Of a DNA stretch of 64,000 nucleotides, positions 48,669-58,917 are shown piece by piece. A program made the position numbers and the translations under genes. The DNA is from Lelliottia jeotgali (lineage in GTDB: Bacteria; Pseudomonadota; Gammaproteobacteria; Enterobacterales; Enterobacteriaceae). Position 1 is the first letter of the stretch, and the number at the start of each line of letters is the position of its first letter. Below the pieces are notes generated by a model that made no database searches, was not told the origin of the DNA, and was given only the letters and a program-made list of their open reading frames with translations. The DNA is taken from contig CP018628.1 in assembly GCA_002271215.1 (NCBI GenBank), positions 4,278,001 to 4,342,000 of the forward strand, written 5' to 3'.

Positions 48669-51600
48669 TATTTATCTCCCAGCATGTAGCGGAAATAGAG
48701 TCCCGCCGTACTTTCGTTGTAGCTGCCAAAGGTGTCGTAACCGACTTTGCCACCGATAGTCATGTCTTTGTTGACGTTGTAGTCCACCCCGGCGCGCACG
48801 GTGTAGCCAATGCCGTTTTCAGAGGTGCTTTTATACGTGGCTGTTTTCGCGAAACCGCTCTCGACCGCGCCTTCCAGCAGTTGCTGCCAGCTGTCGTTGG
48901 TCGGGAAGTAGTCGCTACTGTCCTGGCTGTAGGATTGATAGCCCACTGAGCCGCCCAGTTTCAGCTTCCAGTTATCGATTTTTTGCGAATAGTCGACTGG
49001 CAACGAGACGCTGACGTAGTTCTGCGGGCTGAAGTAGCCGCCCTGACCAAAGGTGAACTGGCTGAGGTTTTTCGAGAAGTCCATCCAGCTCATGCTTAAA
49101 CCGGTTTTCACTTCGCGGAAATCGTCGTGATATGGCCGGAGATAGACGCCCGCATTGGTATTAATACTGGTGTTACTCGCGACATTCTCACCGAGATAGC
49201 TGTAACCGCCGCCGCCCACATAGAAACCTGCATCGCCATCGTCATAGCTCAGCTGCAAACTGCCGCCGTTTTTGGTGACGCGGCCCCAGCGTTTGCCGGA
49301 GTATTTGTCTTCCAGACCCACGTAGGAAAGCAGGCTGTCTGTCACCGCACGGCGCTCGCCGGTCATGATCAGTGACAGGTAATTGGTCAGTTTCGGCGAC
49401 CATTTCACGCCGCCCACCAGCGTGCTGAGATCTTGTCCGAGCGGCGTACTGCCGATATCGAGACGGTAATCTTTACCGCTGAGGGCCATGTTCAGCTCCA
49501 CGCCGTTGGCTTTTTGCGAATCGGTCGAGACATCACCCGGCTGATTCACGTTTGCCTTCAGGTTTGAAGCTTCAAGATATTCCCCGACCCGCCCGCTGTC
49601 GTAAGCGCCGAGTTTTGCCAGATTCAACTGGCCGTCGGAACTGGTGAGGTTAAAGTCGTTGCTTTCCAGCGTGCCTAAATCCACCAGCGCTGCCGCGCCC
49701 GGATGCGCGGCGAGATAGGTCGCGCGCTCGGTGGCGTTCATCGCTGCAATGGCCTTTTGTTCGTTCGTCGCTGTTGAAACCATATTCGACGCGGCGTTCG
49801 CCAGCGGGTTAGAACCAAAGCGACGCCATGCGTCCCCGCTTGCGCTGCCTGCACTGAGGGTAATCGGCGTGGCAGTAAACTCGAAACGCGATTCGCCAAA
49901 CGGCGAGCTGGACCAGGTGAGCGGCGCTTTGGCTTCGGTCAACTTGCTGGTACCCGATTCGCCATCGCGCCCGCGCACTTCAACACCACCCTGCAGCCAC
50001 ATGCCGGTCTGCTCGTTCATCTGCTGCATCATGTCGTCAACCTGGCGCAAAGTACGGCTCTGCGCCGTTTCCTGCGGCAAATCAGGACGCGTGGTACCCG
50101 GCAGCGTTGAGCCTGGATCGCGTGCCGTCTGCGCCAGCTGCCACGGCAGCGCGTTGTTCGTCGCACTAGTCGCCCCGACCGCCTGCGTGGAGCGGCTGGT
50201 ACTCACGAACGGGTTATCCGCCAGCAACAAGCCGCCCATCGTCGGTGTGGCCGAGCTATTGGTGGATTGCAGACCCAGCAGTTTGCCGCGCGCGCTGCGC
50301 AGATAGGTCATCGCCTGCTGATGGTTACCCTGAGCCTCTTCCAGTCGCGCGAGTAGTACCAGGCGCTCAGGAGAATTATTGGTTTGCAGACCGTTAGCGA
50401 GCTGTTTCGCTTTCGCCACGTTGTCTTCAGCCAGCGCCACGTCGATAGCACCGGTGCGTGCATCCTGGTCCGGCGTGTCGCGTGTCATCAGGTAGTCGTA
50501 GACCACGCCCGCCTCTTTGTTCATTTTGCCGGTCTGATACAGACGCGCCATCGCAAACATCAGGTCGGTATTTTGCGGGTCACTTTGCAGAGCGCGGATC
50601 AGCTTGTCATAGGCCGCCGCATAGTTGCCCTGCTCGCGCAACTGGTCCGCTTCGTTGATCACATACCCGTTACGCACGCCCGCCAGCTGAGTCGGCGTAC
50701 TGCGCGATAACAGTTCCGGATTAGAGAGGAAACTTTGCGCTTCACCGTTCAGCCCGGCCTGATTCAGCACCGAAACCTGATCGGCGTAATCGCCCGCGTT
50801 CCCCTGCACGCCCTCACGCATGTTGCTGCGCACCACCGCCACCGCACCGGTCATATCGCCGCTCTGCGCCAGCATTTTCGCCAGTTTTCCCGCATCAGCC
50901 GGGTTTTCTGGTGGACGCGAGGCCAGTGTTTTCAGGGTATTGGCGGCAGCAACTGAATTGCCCTGCGCCAGATAACGTTCCGCTGTCGCCATTTGCAGGT
51001 TGTAATTCACCCGCTGCGCCAGCTCGCGCATTTGTGGCGTCTGGCTGGCAGGCGAAATACGCGAGAGAATAGTCTGCGACTGCTGCCAGGCTCCGCTTTC
51101 GCTGGCGAACAGGGCCGCCGAATACAGCGAGCTTGCGCCAGCTCCCTGACGCGAGGCGGGCTGCATCACCGAGGCCGCTTCACCTTCAGCACCGGATTTT
51201 TGCAGCAAACGCGCCAGATCGAGACGCAGCCACGGATCGTCTGGCAGCCGTGCAATTCCCTCGCGCAGAACCGCAATCGCCTGCTGGGTATTGCCATTTG
51301 CAGCGGCCTGTTGCGCCTGACGGCGAATCGGATCGCCGGGTAATCCGGTCACCACGCGCGGCTGGAGTTTCGCCTGCAAGCTGGCCGGGAGCGTGCGCAG
51401 CATTGCCTGCGCTTCTTCAGTTTTGTTCTGTTCTTTCAGGACGTAATAGAGGTTTTCCCGCGCGGCACCGTTGTTCGGCTGCTGGCTCAGCAGCTCGCGC
51501 AGGGTCTGTTCGGCCTGTGGATAATCTTTGTTGTGGCGCAGAACATCGGCGCGGAACAGCTTCGCCGCCGTGCCGCGTTCACCGCTCTGCTGCACCAGCG

Positions 51601-52693
51601 GGGCCGAGAGTGCCAGGGCCTGGCTAACGTTGCCCTCTTTCAGCGCCTGCTGCGCTTGCGCGAGTTGACCGTAAAACGCGGCGTCATCGGCCTGCTGCTG
51701 GCGTTCCGTAGAGGCATCGCCGCCCTGACTGGCGGCGCGTCCCAGATATTGCGCGGCGGCCTGATAATCCCCGCTGCGCTGGGCGATATACCCCATCCCG
51801 GCGAGCGCGTCGGCATCCTGCGGGTTGGTTTGCAGCACCTGCTCAAACTGGCGCTTTGCCGCGTCGGTATTCCCACTGTTCAGGGCGGTGTAGCCTTCGC
51901 CTTTCGCCGCACCGCCAACATTTTTACGGTAATAGGCCTGAACTTCGCTGTCCTGTGGATGGCGTTGCAGCCAGGTATCGTAGAACTGTTCGTCGCCCGC
52001 TTTTGGGCCTAACCACAGCAGGGCCTGACGCAGACCGGCGTCCGCATCTTTGCTGCCGCTGGCCATTTGCTGGAGCTGGATAATCCCGTCGCGGCGCGTA
52101 CTCTCCTGCCAGGTGAGCATCTTACCCAGCGCCACACGTGCGGCGTTGTCCTGCGGGTTTTGTGCCGCAAAACGCTGCAACTCGCTTAACGCCTGCGGAT
52201 AGAGAGACTTATCACTCCCCATCGTCTGATAGTATTCCGGCGCTAGGCTCGCAGGCGGGGTATCGCCGTTGAACAACGTTTTCCAGGTTGCCAGCGCGGC
52301 GGGAATGTTGCCGCTACGCGCCTGTTGACGCGCCAGCGTCAGCGTACCCTGCGGCACCTGAGTCATCTGTTTGGCGTTATCCAGCGCCTGAAGACCGCCA
52401 TCATTTGGCGACACTTTTGCCAGTCGCGCACGCCATTGCGCCGCACCCTGCAAATCACCGTTTTGCTGCGCCCACAGCGCCATCAGATACAGCGCCTGAG
52501 TGTTGTTGGCATCAACCATCAACACTTTTTTCAGCGACTCGCTCGCCAGATCGTCATGAGATTTTTCGTGCCAATAGTTAGCCTGGTCAAACAGGGCTTT
52601 CAGCGCCGTCTCGTTTTGCGCGGCCTGCGCCGTACCGCCAAACGCCAGCACGCCGGAAAGACAGATCGCCGATTTTAGGATTATTTTTTTCAC
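48668..52693 (-). CDS. bcsC: BcsC2, cellulose export outer-membrane protein (system 2)
   Basis: 1341-residue protein with a signal peptide (about residues 1-24, ending TAQAA), about 800 residues of TPR repeats and a C-terminal beta barrel ending STAGLYFRYMLGDK. It is longer than BcsC1, with a low-complexity segment rich in serine and threonine between TPR part and barrel (about 830-900), and clearly diverged from BcsC1. It overlaps bcsB2 by four bases (ATGA) and bcsD by one. No disruption is visible. Confidence 0.95.
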   Translation of the reverse strand: MKKIILKSAICLSGVLAFGGTAQAAQNETALKALFDQANYWHEKSHDDLASESLKKVLMVDANNTQALYLMALWAQQNGDLQGAAQWRARLAKVSPNDGGLQALDNAKQMTQVPQGTLTLARQQARSGNIPAALATWKTLFNGDTPPASLAPEYYQTMGSDKSLYPQALSELQRFAAQNPQDNAARVALGKMLTWQESTRRDGIIQLQQMASGSKDADAGLRQALLWLGPKAGDEQFYDTWLQRHPQDSEVQAYYRKNVGGAAKGEGYTALNSGNTDAAKRQFEQVLQTNPQDADALAGMGYIAQRSGDYQAAAQYLGRAASQGGDASTERQQQADDAAFYGQLAQAQQALKEGNVSQALALSAPLVQQSGERGTAAKLFRADVLRHNKDYPQAEQTLRELLSQQPNNGAARENLYYVLKEQNKTEEAQAMLRTLPASLQAKLQPRVVTGLPGDPIRRQAQQAAANGNTQQAIAVLREGIARLPDDPWLRLDLARLLQKSGAEGEAASVMQPASRQGAGASSLYSAALFASESGAWQQSQTILSRISPASQTPQMRELAQRVNYNLQMATAERYLAQGNSVAAANTLKTLASRPPENPADAGKLAKMLAQSGDMTGAVAVVRSNMREGVQGNAGDYADQVSVLNQAGLNGEAQSFLSNPELLSRSTPTQLAGVRNGYVINEADQLREQGNYAAAYDKLIRALQSDPQNTDLMFAMARLYQTGKMNKEAGVVYDYLMTRDTPDQDARTGAIDVALAEDNVAKAKQLANGLQTNNSPERLVLLARLEEAQGNHQQAMTYLRSARGKLLGLQSTNSSATPTMGGLLLADNPFVSTSRSTQAVGATSATNNALPWQLAQTARDPGSTLPGTTRPDLPQETAQSRTLRQVDDMMQQMNEQTGMWLQGGVEVRGRDGESGTSKLTEAKAPLTWSSSPFGESRFEFTATPITLSAGSASGDAWRRFGSNPLANAASNMVSTATNEQKAIAAMNATERATYLAAHPGAAALVDLGTLESNDFNLTSSDGQLNLAKLGAYDSGRVGEYLEASNLKANVNQPGDVSTDSQKANGVELNMALSGKDYRLDIGSTPLGQDLSTLVGGVKWSPKLTNYLSLIMTGERRAVTDSLLSYVGLEDKYSGKRWGRVTKNGGSLQLSYDDGDAGFYVGGGGYSYLGENVASNTSINTNAGVYLRPYHDDFREVKTGLSMSWMDFSKNLSQFTFGQGGYFSPQNYVSVSLPVDYSQKIDNWKLKLGGSVGYQSYSQDSSDYFPTNDSWQQLLEGAVESGFAKTATYKSTSENGIGYTVRAGVDYNVNKDMTIGGKVGYDTFGSYNESTAGLYFRYMLGDK

Positions 52694-54975
52694 TTTCCGC
52701 TCTCCGGATTCAGGCGCTTACGCGCACGCTTTTTCAGCCAGGCATACAGGCCCAGACCGGTCAGCGAACTCATGATCAGACCCAGGATTGCCAGCAGCGC
52801 CGAGTGCTGGTTGGCATACCAGACAATCATCATTTGGGTTGGCATTTCACCGCTCGGGAACTGTGTCCCAACGCGGAAACTGCGCACACCGTTTTCATTG
52901 GTGATGATCGCCGCATCGCCACGAATCCCGGCGTTGATACGCGCGGAGGTTAAATCATCATGCAAACGCGAAAGTTGGTCGTCATTGCTGCCGAGCGCCA
53001 TTACCACCAGGCGATCGCTGCTCCACGGTGAACGGAAGCTGACAAACCCGCGCCACGCCTCATTGGACGAGAAGTAGCGGTCGGCCTCAACGCCGTCGGA
53101 GGTCCAGTCGCCAGCCAGCCAACGCTGTAACTTCTGCCAGGTTGACGGCGTGCGCACGCCCAGCGTGTTGTCGTGAGAAGTAAACGGCGATTCGTTCAGC
53201 AGCGCCTGATTAAAGTCGTGCTGCGCCATGCCGCTCACCGCCAGAACATCACGGGTGCGCAGCAACTCAAGATTCCCGCCAGCGGTTGGCACGCCAAGCA
53301 CCACGCGGTTGTTGTACAACGCGGTGCCGGTGGCATTCCCCGAACGCGCCGCCATATCCAGCAGCGTGGCGATTTGTGTTTCCGTCGGCTTTTCAGGCAA
53401 CAGCAGGACCGTTTGCGAGAAGTCTGCAAGGCGAGTGAATGGGAAAGAGGCACCGACAAAATAGGAAAGATTCGGCAACAGCGAGAAGTGGCGCGTGTGG
53501 CTCAGATCGATCCACGAGTCCTCGTCGATACGGCTCTTAATATTGTTATTCAGCAATACGCTGCACGGCGCGTTCTCTTTCGCCGTGATGTTGAAATAGA
53601 GCGAAAGCTGGTTGTCACCGTAAATCATGTACGGCTCCAGCGGCATATCAAACTTCTCCTGCCGCGCGTCGCCGCCCACTTTGTGCCACAGCGTTTCCAG
53701 CGCGCCCTGTTTGTTGACCGGCAGGTTGTGCAGGAAGGTGTCGTTCATGGTCATGCTGAGCCACGAGCGGTTTTCATCAATCCAGCTTTCCGTCGGGAAA
53801 CGATAGCCAATGTGCAGCGGAATAGTTTCGCCGTCCCACAGGAATAGATCCGGCGCGGCGCGGAAGGCCACGCGCAGCGGCGCATGCCAGATCCCGGTGA
53901 CGGTCAGACTTTGATCCTTGCGGATCAGCTCCGAAAGTTTTACCGGACGATCGGTTGGGATCCAGCGCGGAGCGTCATACGGTTTGCTCGCCGGGATCGT
54001 CTGCGCCGGGATCGACACACTGGCGGTTTGCAATGCAAAGTTGCCGCGCGTCAGTCGCCAGGCCGCCGTTCGCAGCGCGGCCTCATCGTTACCGACAACC
54101 AGCAGCAGTTTGTAAACCGGATTCGCCGGGTTATCGATCACTTGCAGCGTCGGCTGGGAAGCTTGCGGCAGCGTCAGGCCGCCGATTTTGTCGCCCGGAT
54201 GGCCGATCAGAATGCCGTTTTTCTCCGGCAGGGTATCGTGTAGCGCGGCAAAAGAGACACCGCGATAATCCGCCTGAATGCCGAGCCAGGAAGAGATGGA
54301 CGCCGCCGCACCGAGCGCATCGCTGCTGAGCGTTGGGCCAAAGGCGAACGCAATGGTCGCCGGGGTCATCTGCATACTGTCGAAGAACGGGCGCGGGAAA
54401 TGGCTTAAGTCAGAGCCGATATCCAGCTGCTGCCCTTCCAGCTCAAAACGTGAATCCGGCATGACCGTGACGCGATATTTGTCCGACAGGTCGCGCTGAC
54501 ATTGCATAGCGTCACCGTCGTTTATCTTAAAGCTCAGGCTGTTACTTGAAACCAGCAGCGCCGCCGGAATATCCAGCTGGAAGCGGGAAATATCACTGTC
54601 CGCCGCGCCCAGCGGGACGGTGCCCAGCGGCTGGCCGTTAAGCATCAGCTGCATGGTGGCGTTGCGTGTCGCCATCGCAGGAGAGACTTTGAGATTCAGC
54701 GAAAGCTGCGCGTTGGTGATGACCTGATCGACCGGAAGGGTAAAGTTCATTCCTCCCTGCAGCTGGCCGCCGCTCAGCACCAGGCCTTGCGGCTGGCCCA
54801 TTTGCGCGACGCTAATGCTGTTCACCGTCGAGGGGACAAACGTCGGCAGCGCGGCGGCGGATGTCGGCGCGGGCATCTCGACCGGCAGCAGCGATTCCAC
54901 GGTGGTTTCTTCACTGTGCAGCGGCAGCGCAAACAGCGACGCAGCAAGCAAAGTGAGTTTCGTCAGCTGTTTCAT
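52690..54975 (-). CDS. bcsB: BcsB2, periplasmic cellulose synthase subunit (system 2)
   Basis: 761-residue subunit with a signal peptide (KLTLLAASLFALPLHS), repeated carbohydrate-binding and flavodoxin-like domains, and a C-terminal membrane anchor (SALLAILGLIMSSLTGLGLYAWL) followed by a basic tail. Conserved blocks SVAQMGQPQGLVLSGG and MNFTLPVDQVITNAQL align with BcsB1. The start at 54975 (MKQLTKL) forms an ATGA overlap with bcsA2; the longer frame from 55035 would run far into bcsA2. Intact. Confidence 0.95.
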   Translation of the reverse strand: MKQLTKLTLLAASLFALPLHSEETTVESLLPVEMPAPTSAAALPTFVPSTVNSISVAQMGQPQGLVLSGGQLQGGMNFTLPVDQVITNAQLSLNLKVSPAMATRNATMQLMLNGQPLGTVPLGAADSDISRFQLDIPAALLVSSNSLSFKINDGDAMQCQRDLSDKYRVTVMPDSRFELEGQQLDIGSDLSHFPRPFFDSMQMTPATIAFAFGPTLSSDALGAAASISSWLGIQADYRGVSFAALHDTLPEKNGILIGHPGDKIGGLTLPQASQPTLQVIDNPANPVYKLLLVVGNDEAALRTAAWRLTRGNFALQTASVSIPAQTIPASKPYDAPRWIPTDRPVKLSELIRKDQSLTVTGIWHAPLRVAFRAAPDLFLWDGETIPLHIGYRFPTESWIDENRSWLSMTMNDTFLHNLPVNKQGALETLWHKVGGDARQEKFDMPLEPYMIYGDNQLSLYFNITAKENAPCSVLLNNNIKSRIDEDSWIDLSHTRHFSLLPNLSYFVGASFPFTRLADFSQTVLLLPEKPTETQIATLLDMAARSGNATGTALYNNRVVLGVPTAGGNLELLRTRDVLAVSGMAQHDFNQALLNESPFTSHDNTLGVRTPSTWQKLQRWLAGDWTSDGVEADRYFSSNEAWRGFVSFRSPWSSDRLVVMALGSNDDQLSRLHDDLTSARINAGIRGDAAIITNENGVRSFRVGTQFPSGEMPTQMMIVWYANQHSALLAILGLIMSSLTGLGLYAWLKKRARKRLNPESGK

Positions 54976-57071
54976 GCGTTGCCGTCCTCCTGGACCTGCG
55001 CCTGCGCGCGACGGTTTTCCCGGCGCGTTTTCCACGTCAGCCAGAAGAGATCAAACACGCAGCGCACGATGGTCAGCAGCGAACGGAACGGGTTGTCCTG
55101 CGGTTTCGGCGGCTGGATCCACGCATCCGCACGGGCCAGCACCACGCGCACCAGTTCGCGGCGGCGCGCCAAAGGAATATCTTCAAACATCAGACGGATA
55201 AATTGTTCGTCGGTGGCGACCACTTTCACCGGAATACTGATTGCACCCGATTGCAGCAGCAACTCCACTTCTTCGATGTCGTCCGTCAAATGACGCTCGT
55301 CCGGCAGCTCAACGCGGCAGCCGCCCATCGACAGATCCGCGGTCTGGCTGCGGGAAGAGATGCCGCTGGCGTAGTGGATCAGCACCGGGATTTTGACGTC
55401 AATACGGATGGTTTTGCGCGTCTGGCGCGTTTCACGGGCAACGGCAATCGCCGCCAGCAGGAAGATCAGGCTGTAGAGTCCCCAGCCGACGTTCAGGGCA
55501 ATAACGCTCGGGTCGACGCCGTAGTAATCGTGGGCGCAGGCGCGGACGATACCGGCGATAACGCCGATGCCCAGCAGGATCGCGATCACCAGATGCGGGC
55601 GCACGACGCGGAAATCGAAGTAGCCGACGTTCAGCAGCGCGCCTTTGTCCGTCACGTTGAACTTGCCGCGTTTTGGGAAGACCATAGTGACAACGGTTGG
55701 CAGCACCAGGTGGAACGCCAGCACTAAGTCATAGATTTCGCCCCAGAAACTGTAGCGATAGCGCCCATTCATGCGCGAGTTCAGGTAAATCGCCAGGAAC
55801 AGGTGCGGCAATGCATAGGCAAAGACCAGGCCCGCCGACGAGTGGATGATGTTGAGGTTAAACAGCAGATAGGCCAGCGGCGCGGTCAGGAAGGCGATGC
55901 GCGGCAGAGCGAACTGGTAGTAGAGCATGGCGCTGAGGTAGCACAGACGCTGCTGAATCGTCAGGCCACGACCAAAGAGCGGGTTATCCAGACGGAAAAT
56001 TTGCGTCATCCCACGCGCCCATCGGGTACGCTGAATCACGTGTAATACCAGACGTTCGGTGGCAAGACCGGCCGCCAGTGGAATATCCAGAAATGCAGAT
56101 TTCCAGCCGAGACGCTGCATCTTCAGCGCGGTGTGGGCATCTTCGGTCACCGTTTCCACGGCGAAGCCGCCAATTTCTTCCAGCGCACTGCGGCGGATGA
56201 CCGCGCAGGAGCCGCAAAAGAACGTCGCATTCCAGTTATCGTTGCCCTGCTGAATCGGGCCGTAGAACAGCGTCCCTTCGTTCGGAATATTGCGCCCAAC
56301 GGAGAGGTTACGTTCGAACGGGTCAGGCGAATAGAAATAGTGCGGCGTTTGCACCAGCGCCAGTTTGGGATCTTTCAAGAACCCGCCGACCGTCGCCTGC
56401 AGGAAAATACGCGTAGCTACGTGGTCACAGTCGAAGACGGTGATCAGCTCGCCCTGGGTTAATTTCATCGCGTGGTTGAGGTTGCCCGCTTTGGCATGGG
56501 AGTTGTCGTTACGTGTGATGTAACCCACGCCGACATCTGCCGCAAACACCGCGAACTCGCGACGTTTGCCGTCGTCGAGCAGGTAGATTTTCATTTTGTC
56601 GCGCGGGTAATCGATACACTGTGCGGCCAGCACCGTGTCGCGCACCACGTCGAGCGATTCGTTATAGGTCGGAATGTATACGTCGACCGTCGGCCAGAGC
56701 GACATGTCATCCGGTAGCGGTACAATCTCACGCTTCAGCGGCCAGATGGTTTGCAGGTAATTCAGCAGTAACAGAACCCAGACGTAGACCTCCGCCAGAA
56801 ATAACCCCATTCCGAGTATTGTTTCAATCTCAGAATTAAAATGCAGGGTTTGCGTCAAACGGAAATACATATAGCGGGTCGACATCAATAATGACATCAC
56901 CACCATAATCACTGAAATATTGCGTCTTTTGCTGAAGCCCATTAAAAACAGCAGGCCAATGCTAATAAAGCCGAAGATATATTGTTTCTGACTGTCCATC
57001 GGCGTAATGACGATGAGCAGCGCAACTGGAATCATGACGAGAGCCAGCAAAATAAAAAGAAACTTTTTCAT
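54972..57071 (-). CDS. bcsA: BcsA2, cellulose synthase catalytic subunit (system 2), intact
   Basis: 699-residue processive family-2 glycosyltransferase that polymerises UDP-glucose to beta-1,4-glucan and threads it through the membrane. N-terminal helices start at once; it lacks the cytoplasmic N-terminal extension of BcsA1. Motifs are YLLDDGKRREF, FDCDH, TEDAHT and QRTRW. The gating-loop-to-PilZ connector reads KRGKFNVTDKG (the matching place is broken in BcsA1). The PilZ domain has RxxxR within RETRQTRKTIR and ADLSMGGCRVELP, so activation by c-di-GMP is expected. It is 18 bases after bcsQ2 and overlaps bcsB2. Confidence 0.96.
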   Translation of the reverse strand: MKKFLFILLALVMIPVALLIVITPMDSQKQYIFGFISIGLLFLMGFSKRRNISVIMVVMSLLMSTRYMYFRLTQTLHFNSEIETILGMGLFLAEVYVWVLLLLNYLQTIWPLKREIVPLPDDMSLWPTVDVYIPTYNESLDVVRDTVLAAQCIDYPRDKMKIYLLDDGKRREFAVFAADVGVGYITRNDNSHAKAGNLNHAMKLTQGELITVFDCDHVATRIFLQATVGGFLKDPKLALVQTPHYFYSPDPFERNLSVGRNIPNEGTLFYGPIQQGNDNWNATFFCGSCAVIRRSALEEIGGFAVETVTEDAHTALKMQRLGWKSAFLDIPLAAGLATERLVLHVIQRTRWARGMTQIFRLDNPLFGRGLTIQQRLCYLSAMLYYQFALPRIAFLTAPLAYLLFNLNIIHSSAGLVFAYALPHLFLAIYLNSRMNGRYRYSFWGEIYDLVLAFHLVLPTVVTMVFPKRGKFNVTDKGALLNVGYFDFRVVRPHLVIAILLGIGVIAGIVRACAHDYYGVDPSVIALNVGWGLYSLIFLLAAIAVARETRQTRKTIRIDVKIPVLIHYASGISSRSQTADLSMGGCRVELPDERHLTDDIEEVELLLQSGAISIPVKVVATDEQFIRLMFEDIPLARRRELVRVVLARADAWIQPPKPQDNPFRSLLTIVRCVFDLFWLTWKTRRENRRAQAQVQEDGNA

Positions 57072-57089
57072 AGGTCGCCCTGGGTGAAT

Positions 57090-57893
57090 TTAGAACCCTG
57101 ACTTACGCGGAAGGGTATGAACAGTGCCATCACCCACTTTCACGCCCAGAATGCCCGCGACTTTTTTGGCGATAAGCTCAATGTCGAAGGCAGCGGCTGA
57201 CGCCGGGCTAAAGTCGAATACGGACTGTTGAGAGGCGTTGGCTTCTCCGACGCTTTCGTCGCGGTGAACAACACCCAGTAGCTTTTCGCCGAGTTTGTTC
57301 TCGACGAAGGTGGTGACATCACGGCTGATCTGACGACGGTTGTCACTTTGGTTGAGGACGAAATAGTGTCCGGCTTTGTGATTGAGTACGCCCCCCGTCA
57401 GACGCTGGTTTTCAATTTGCGGCAGGAGTGAGAGGGATGCGGTATCGGCCAGCAGAGTAATCAAATGCAGTTCCGCCAGGCGCGACATCGCTTTCAACGC
57501 GGGTGACGGGCCAGGAGGAAAATCGGCGACGATAATCAGGCCGGGGTAGTTCAGGAGCGTACTCAACCCACGCGTGAGGAAGTGCTCATCGTGAGTGAGT
57601 TTGTCATCAAATGCCATACGCTGATCTTCGCTGGCATCACCATACGGCAGTACAAACAGGTTTCCGCCCGCCGTAAGGACAAACTGACTCCAGTCGGAGG
57701 ATTCAGCCGCTTTGGCAACGTAACCGCGGCTATCAGAGAGCGGAACGCCGAAATGCAGACGCAATGCGTTTTGCACGTCAAAATCCAGCGCGAGTACTTT
57801 GCTTCCTGAGCGCGCCAGCGCGTAAGCCAGGTTAGCGGTCATGGTCGTTTTACCCACGCCGCCCTTCGGCGAGCAAACGCAAATTAACGGCAT
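57090..57893 (-). CDS. bcsQ: BcsQ2, MinD-like ATPase (system 2)
   Basis: 267-residue ParA/MinD-family ATPase. The deviant Walker A is complete here, [16 protein letters not shown], unlike the lysine-free site of BcsQ1. [16 protein letters not shown] and [13 protein letters not shown] are the other nucleotide-site blocks. It presumably positions the second synthase. Its start overlaps bcsO by 10 bases, and bcsA2 follows after 18. The difference in Walker A suggests the two BcsQ proteins differ in ATP use. Confidence 0.93.
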   Translation of the reverse strand: MPLICVCSPKGGVGKTTMTANLAYALARSGSKVLALDFDVQNALRLHFGVPLSDSRGYVAKAAESSDWSQFVLTAGGNLFVLPYGDASEDQRMAFDDKLTHDEHFLTRGLSTLLNYPGLIIVADFPPGPSPALKAMSRLAELHLITLLADTASLSLLPQIENQRLTGGVLNHKAGHYFVLNQSDNRRQISRDVTTFVENKLGEKLLGVVHRDESVGEANASQQSVFDFSPASAAAFDIELIAKKVAGILGVKVGDGTVHTLPRKSGF

Positions 57894-58387
57894 GTGGCGA
57901 TCCTTTCCAGCAGGGAATTCAATGGCTGATTTTTTTCAGCCGCAGGTTGTGGCGTAGTCGCCGCAGGGGCAAAAAGACGCGAAAAATTGACATCAACCGG
58001 AGGCTGGGCAGGCGCCGGGGTAACGACGCGAACCGGAGTGGGTTCCGGGGCTGGCGCGAGTGATATCTCTGCTGGGGTAGCGAGTTGCTCAGCGACACCC
58101 TGGAAAATTGAAGGCGCGTAAGCTGGAGTCGCATCGAGGGTAACGCTTTCTGATATTGGCGTGACATGAGTCAGACTGAATGTTTCGGTGCTGACAGGCT
58201 GCGGGGCCGCTAACGATACATGCCCCCCTTGTGCGAAAGCATTCGTTTCAGTCTCAGGAAGAAGCTGGTTGAGAATGGCCCAACTTCCCTGATCGCTTGC
58301 CTGGTTTTGAACGGAGAAGTCTTTGAAATCGAGCGCTTGATTGCGCGTTTTATCCTTAAATCGCTGCAAATCATCATAATGATTCAT
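57884..58387 (-). CDS. bcsO: BcsO-like proline-rich protein, first gene of bcs system 2
   Basis: 167-residue cytoplasmic protein. The N-terminus [20 protein letters not shown] is well conserved in appearance, the middle is proline- and alanine-rich and probably disordered ([18 protein letters not shown]), and the C-terminus ends [15 protein letters not shown]. BcsO and BcsP are proline-rich proteins at the head of such operons in Enterobacter, Klebsiella and Dickeya; I prefer BcsO. The start may be 58387 or an ATG four codons upstream at 58399; neither has a strong Shine-Dalgarno. It overlaps bcsQ2 by 10 bases. Confidence 0.75.
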   Translation of the reverse strand: MNHYDDLQRFKDKTRNQALDFKDFSVQNQASDQGSWAILNQLLPETETNAFAQGGHVSLAAPQPVSTETFSLTHVTPISESVTLDATPAYAPSIFQGVAEQLATPAEISLAPAPEPTPVRVVTPAPAQPPVDVNFSRLFAPAATTPQPAAEKNQPLNSLLERIATCR

Positions 58388-58399
58388 AGTTATACTCAT

Positions 58400-58889
58400 G
58401 ATTTACAAATAAATAATGTACACACCACGGTTTGATTTTAGTGGCCATTTACGATCAACAGACGTGTTTTATTCAGTTGTAGGTGTACAGTCACGTTACG
58501 GTTTTAACCGCACGCTTATTTTTGGCATGTTTAAATTATGGTTTTATTACCGAATGGCTTATTTACAGCATATGCTTAACCATCTACTCGACACATGCTA
58601 ACTGTTTTCAGCAGATAAAAATACTGAAGTGTTTTTAGCTTTAGTTAAGTAAAATTGCGGGCATTAAAGTGCATCAGAGGCTTTATTGGCAGTTCTCTAT
58701 ATCGTTAAAATACAAATGATAAGAGTATAAATCTAACCAGGATGATTCTTAGTTTAATAAAAAGTTACTCTGAGAAATATTTTGAAATACATTTTCGTCG
58801 TTATTATTTTATAAAATAGGTTAAGCCCTTATTCTTATTAATATTCTTTAACCCCTACCATTTTAGGGAGGGTAGATAAGACAGGTGAT
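58400..58889. other. AT-rich gap between bcs system 2 and birA
   Basis: About 490 bases, clearly richer in A and T than the rest of the window, with no gene I can support. It must hold the promoter of bcsOQABCDZ, which is transcribed leftward from about 58400. The composition fits H-NS-type silencing and acquired DNA, but no specific site is certain. It is also the point where E. coli gene order breaks. Confidence 0.6.
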
Positions 58890-58912
58890 AAAAAAAGGAG
58901 CCGTTGGCTCCC
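58890..58912 (-). terminator. birA rho-independent terminator
   Basis: On the minus strand GGAGCC/GGCTCC with a three-base loop, followed by seven T. It starts six bases after the birA stop and insulates bcsO from it. Confidence 0.92.
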
Positions 58913-58917
58913 TTGGG

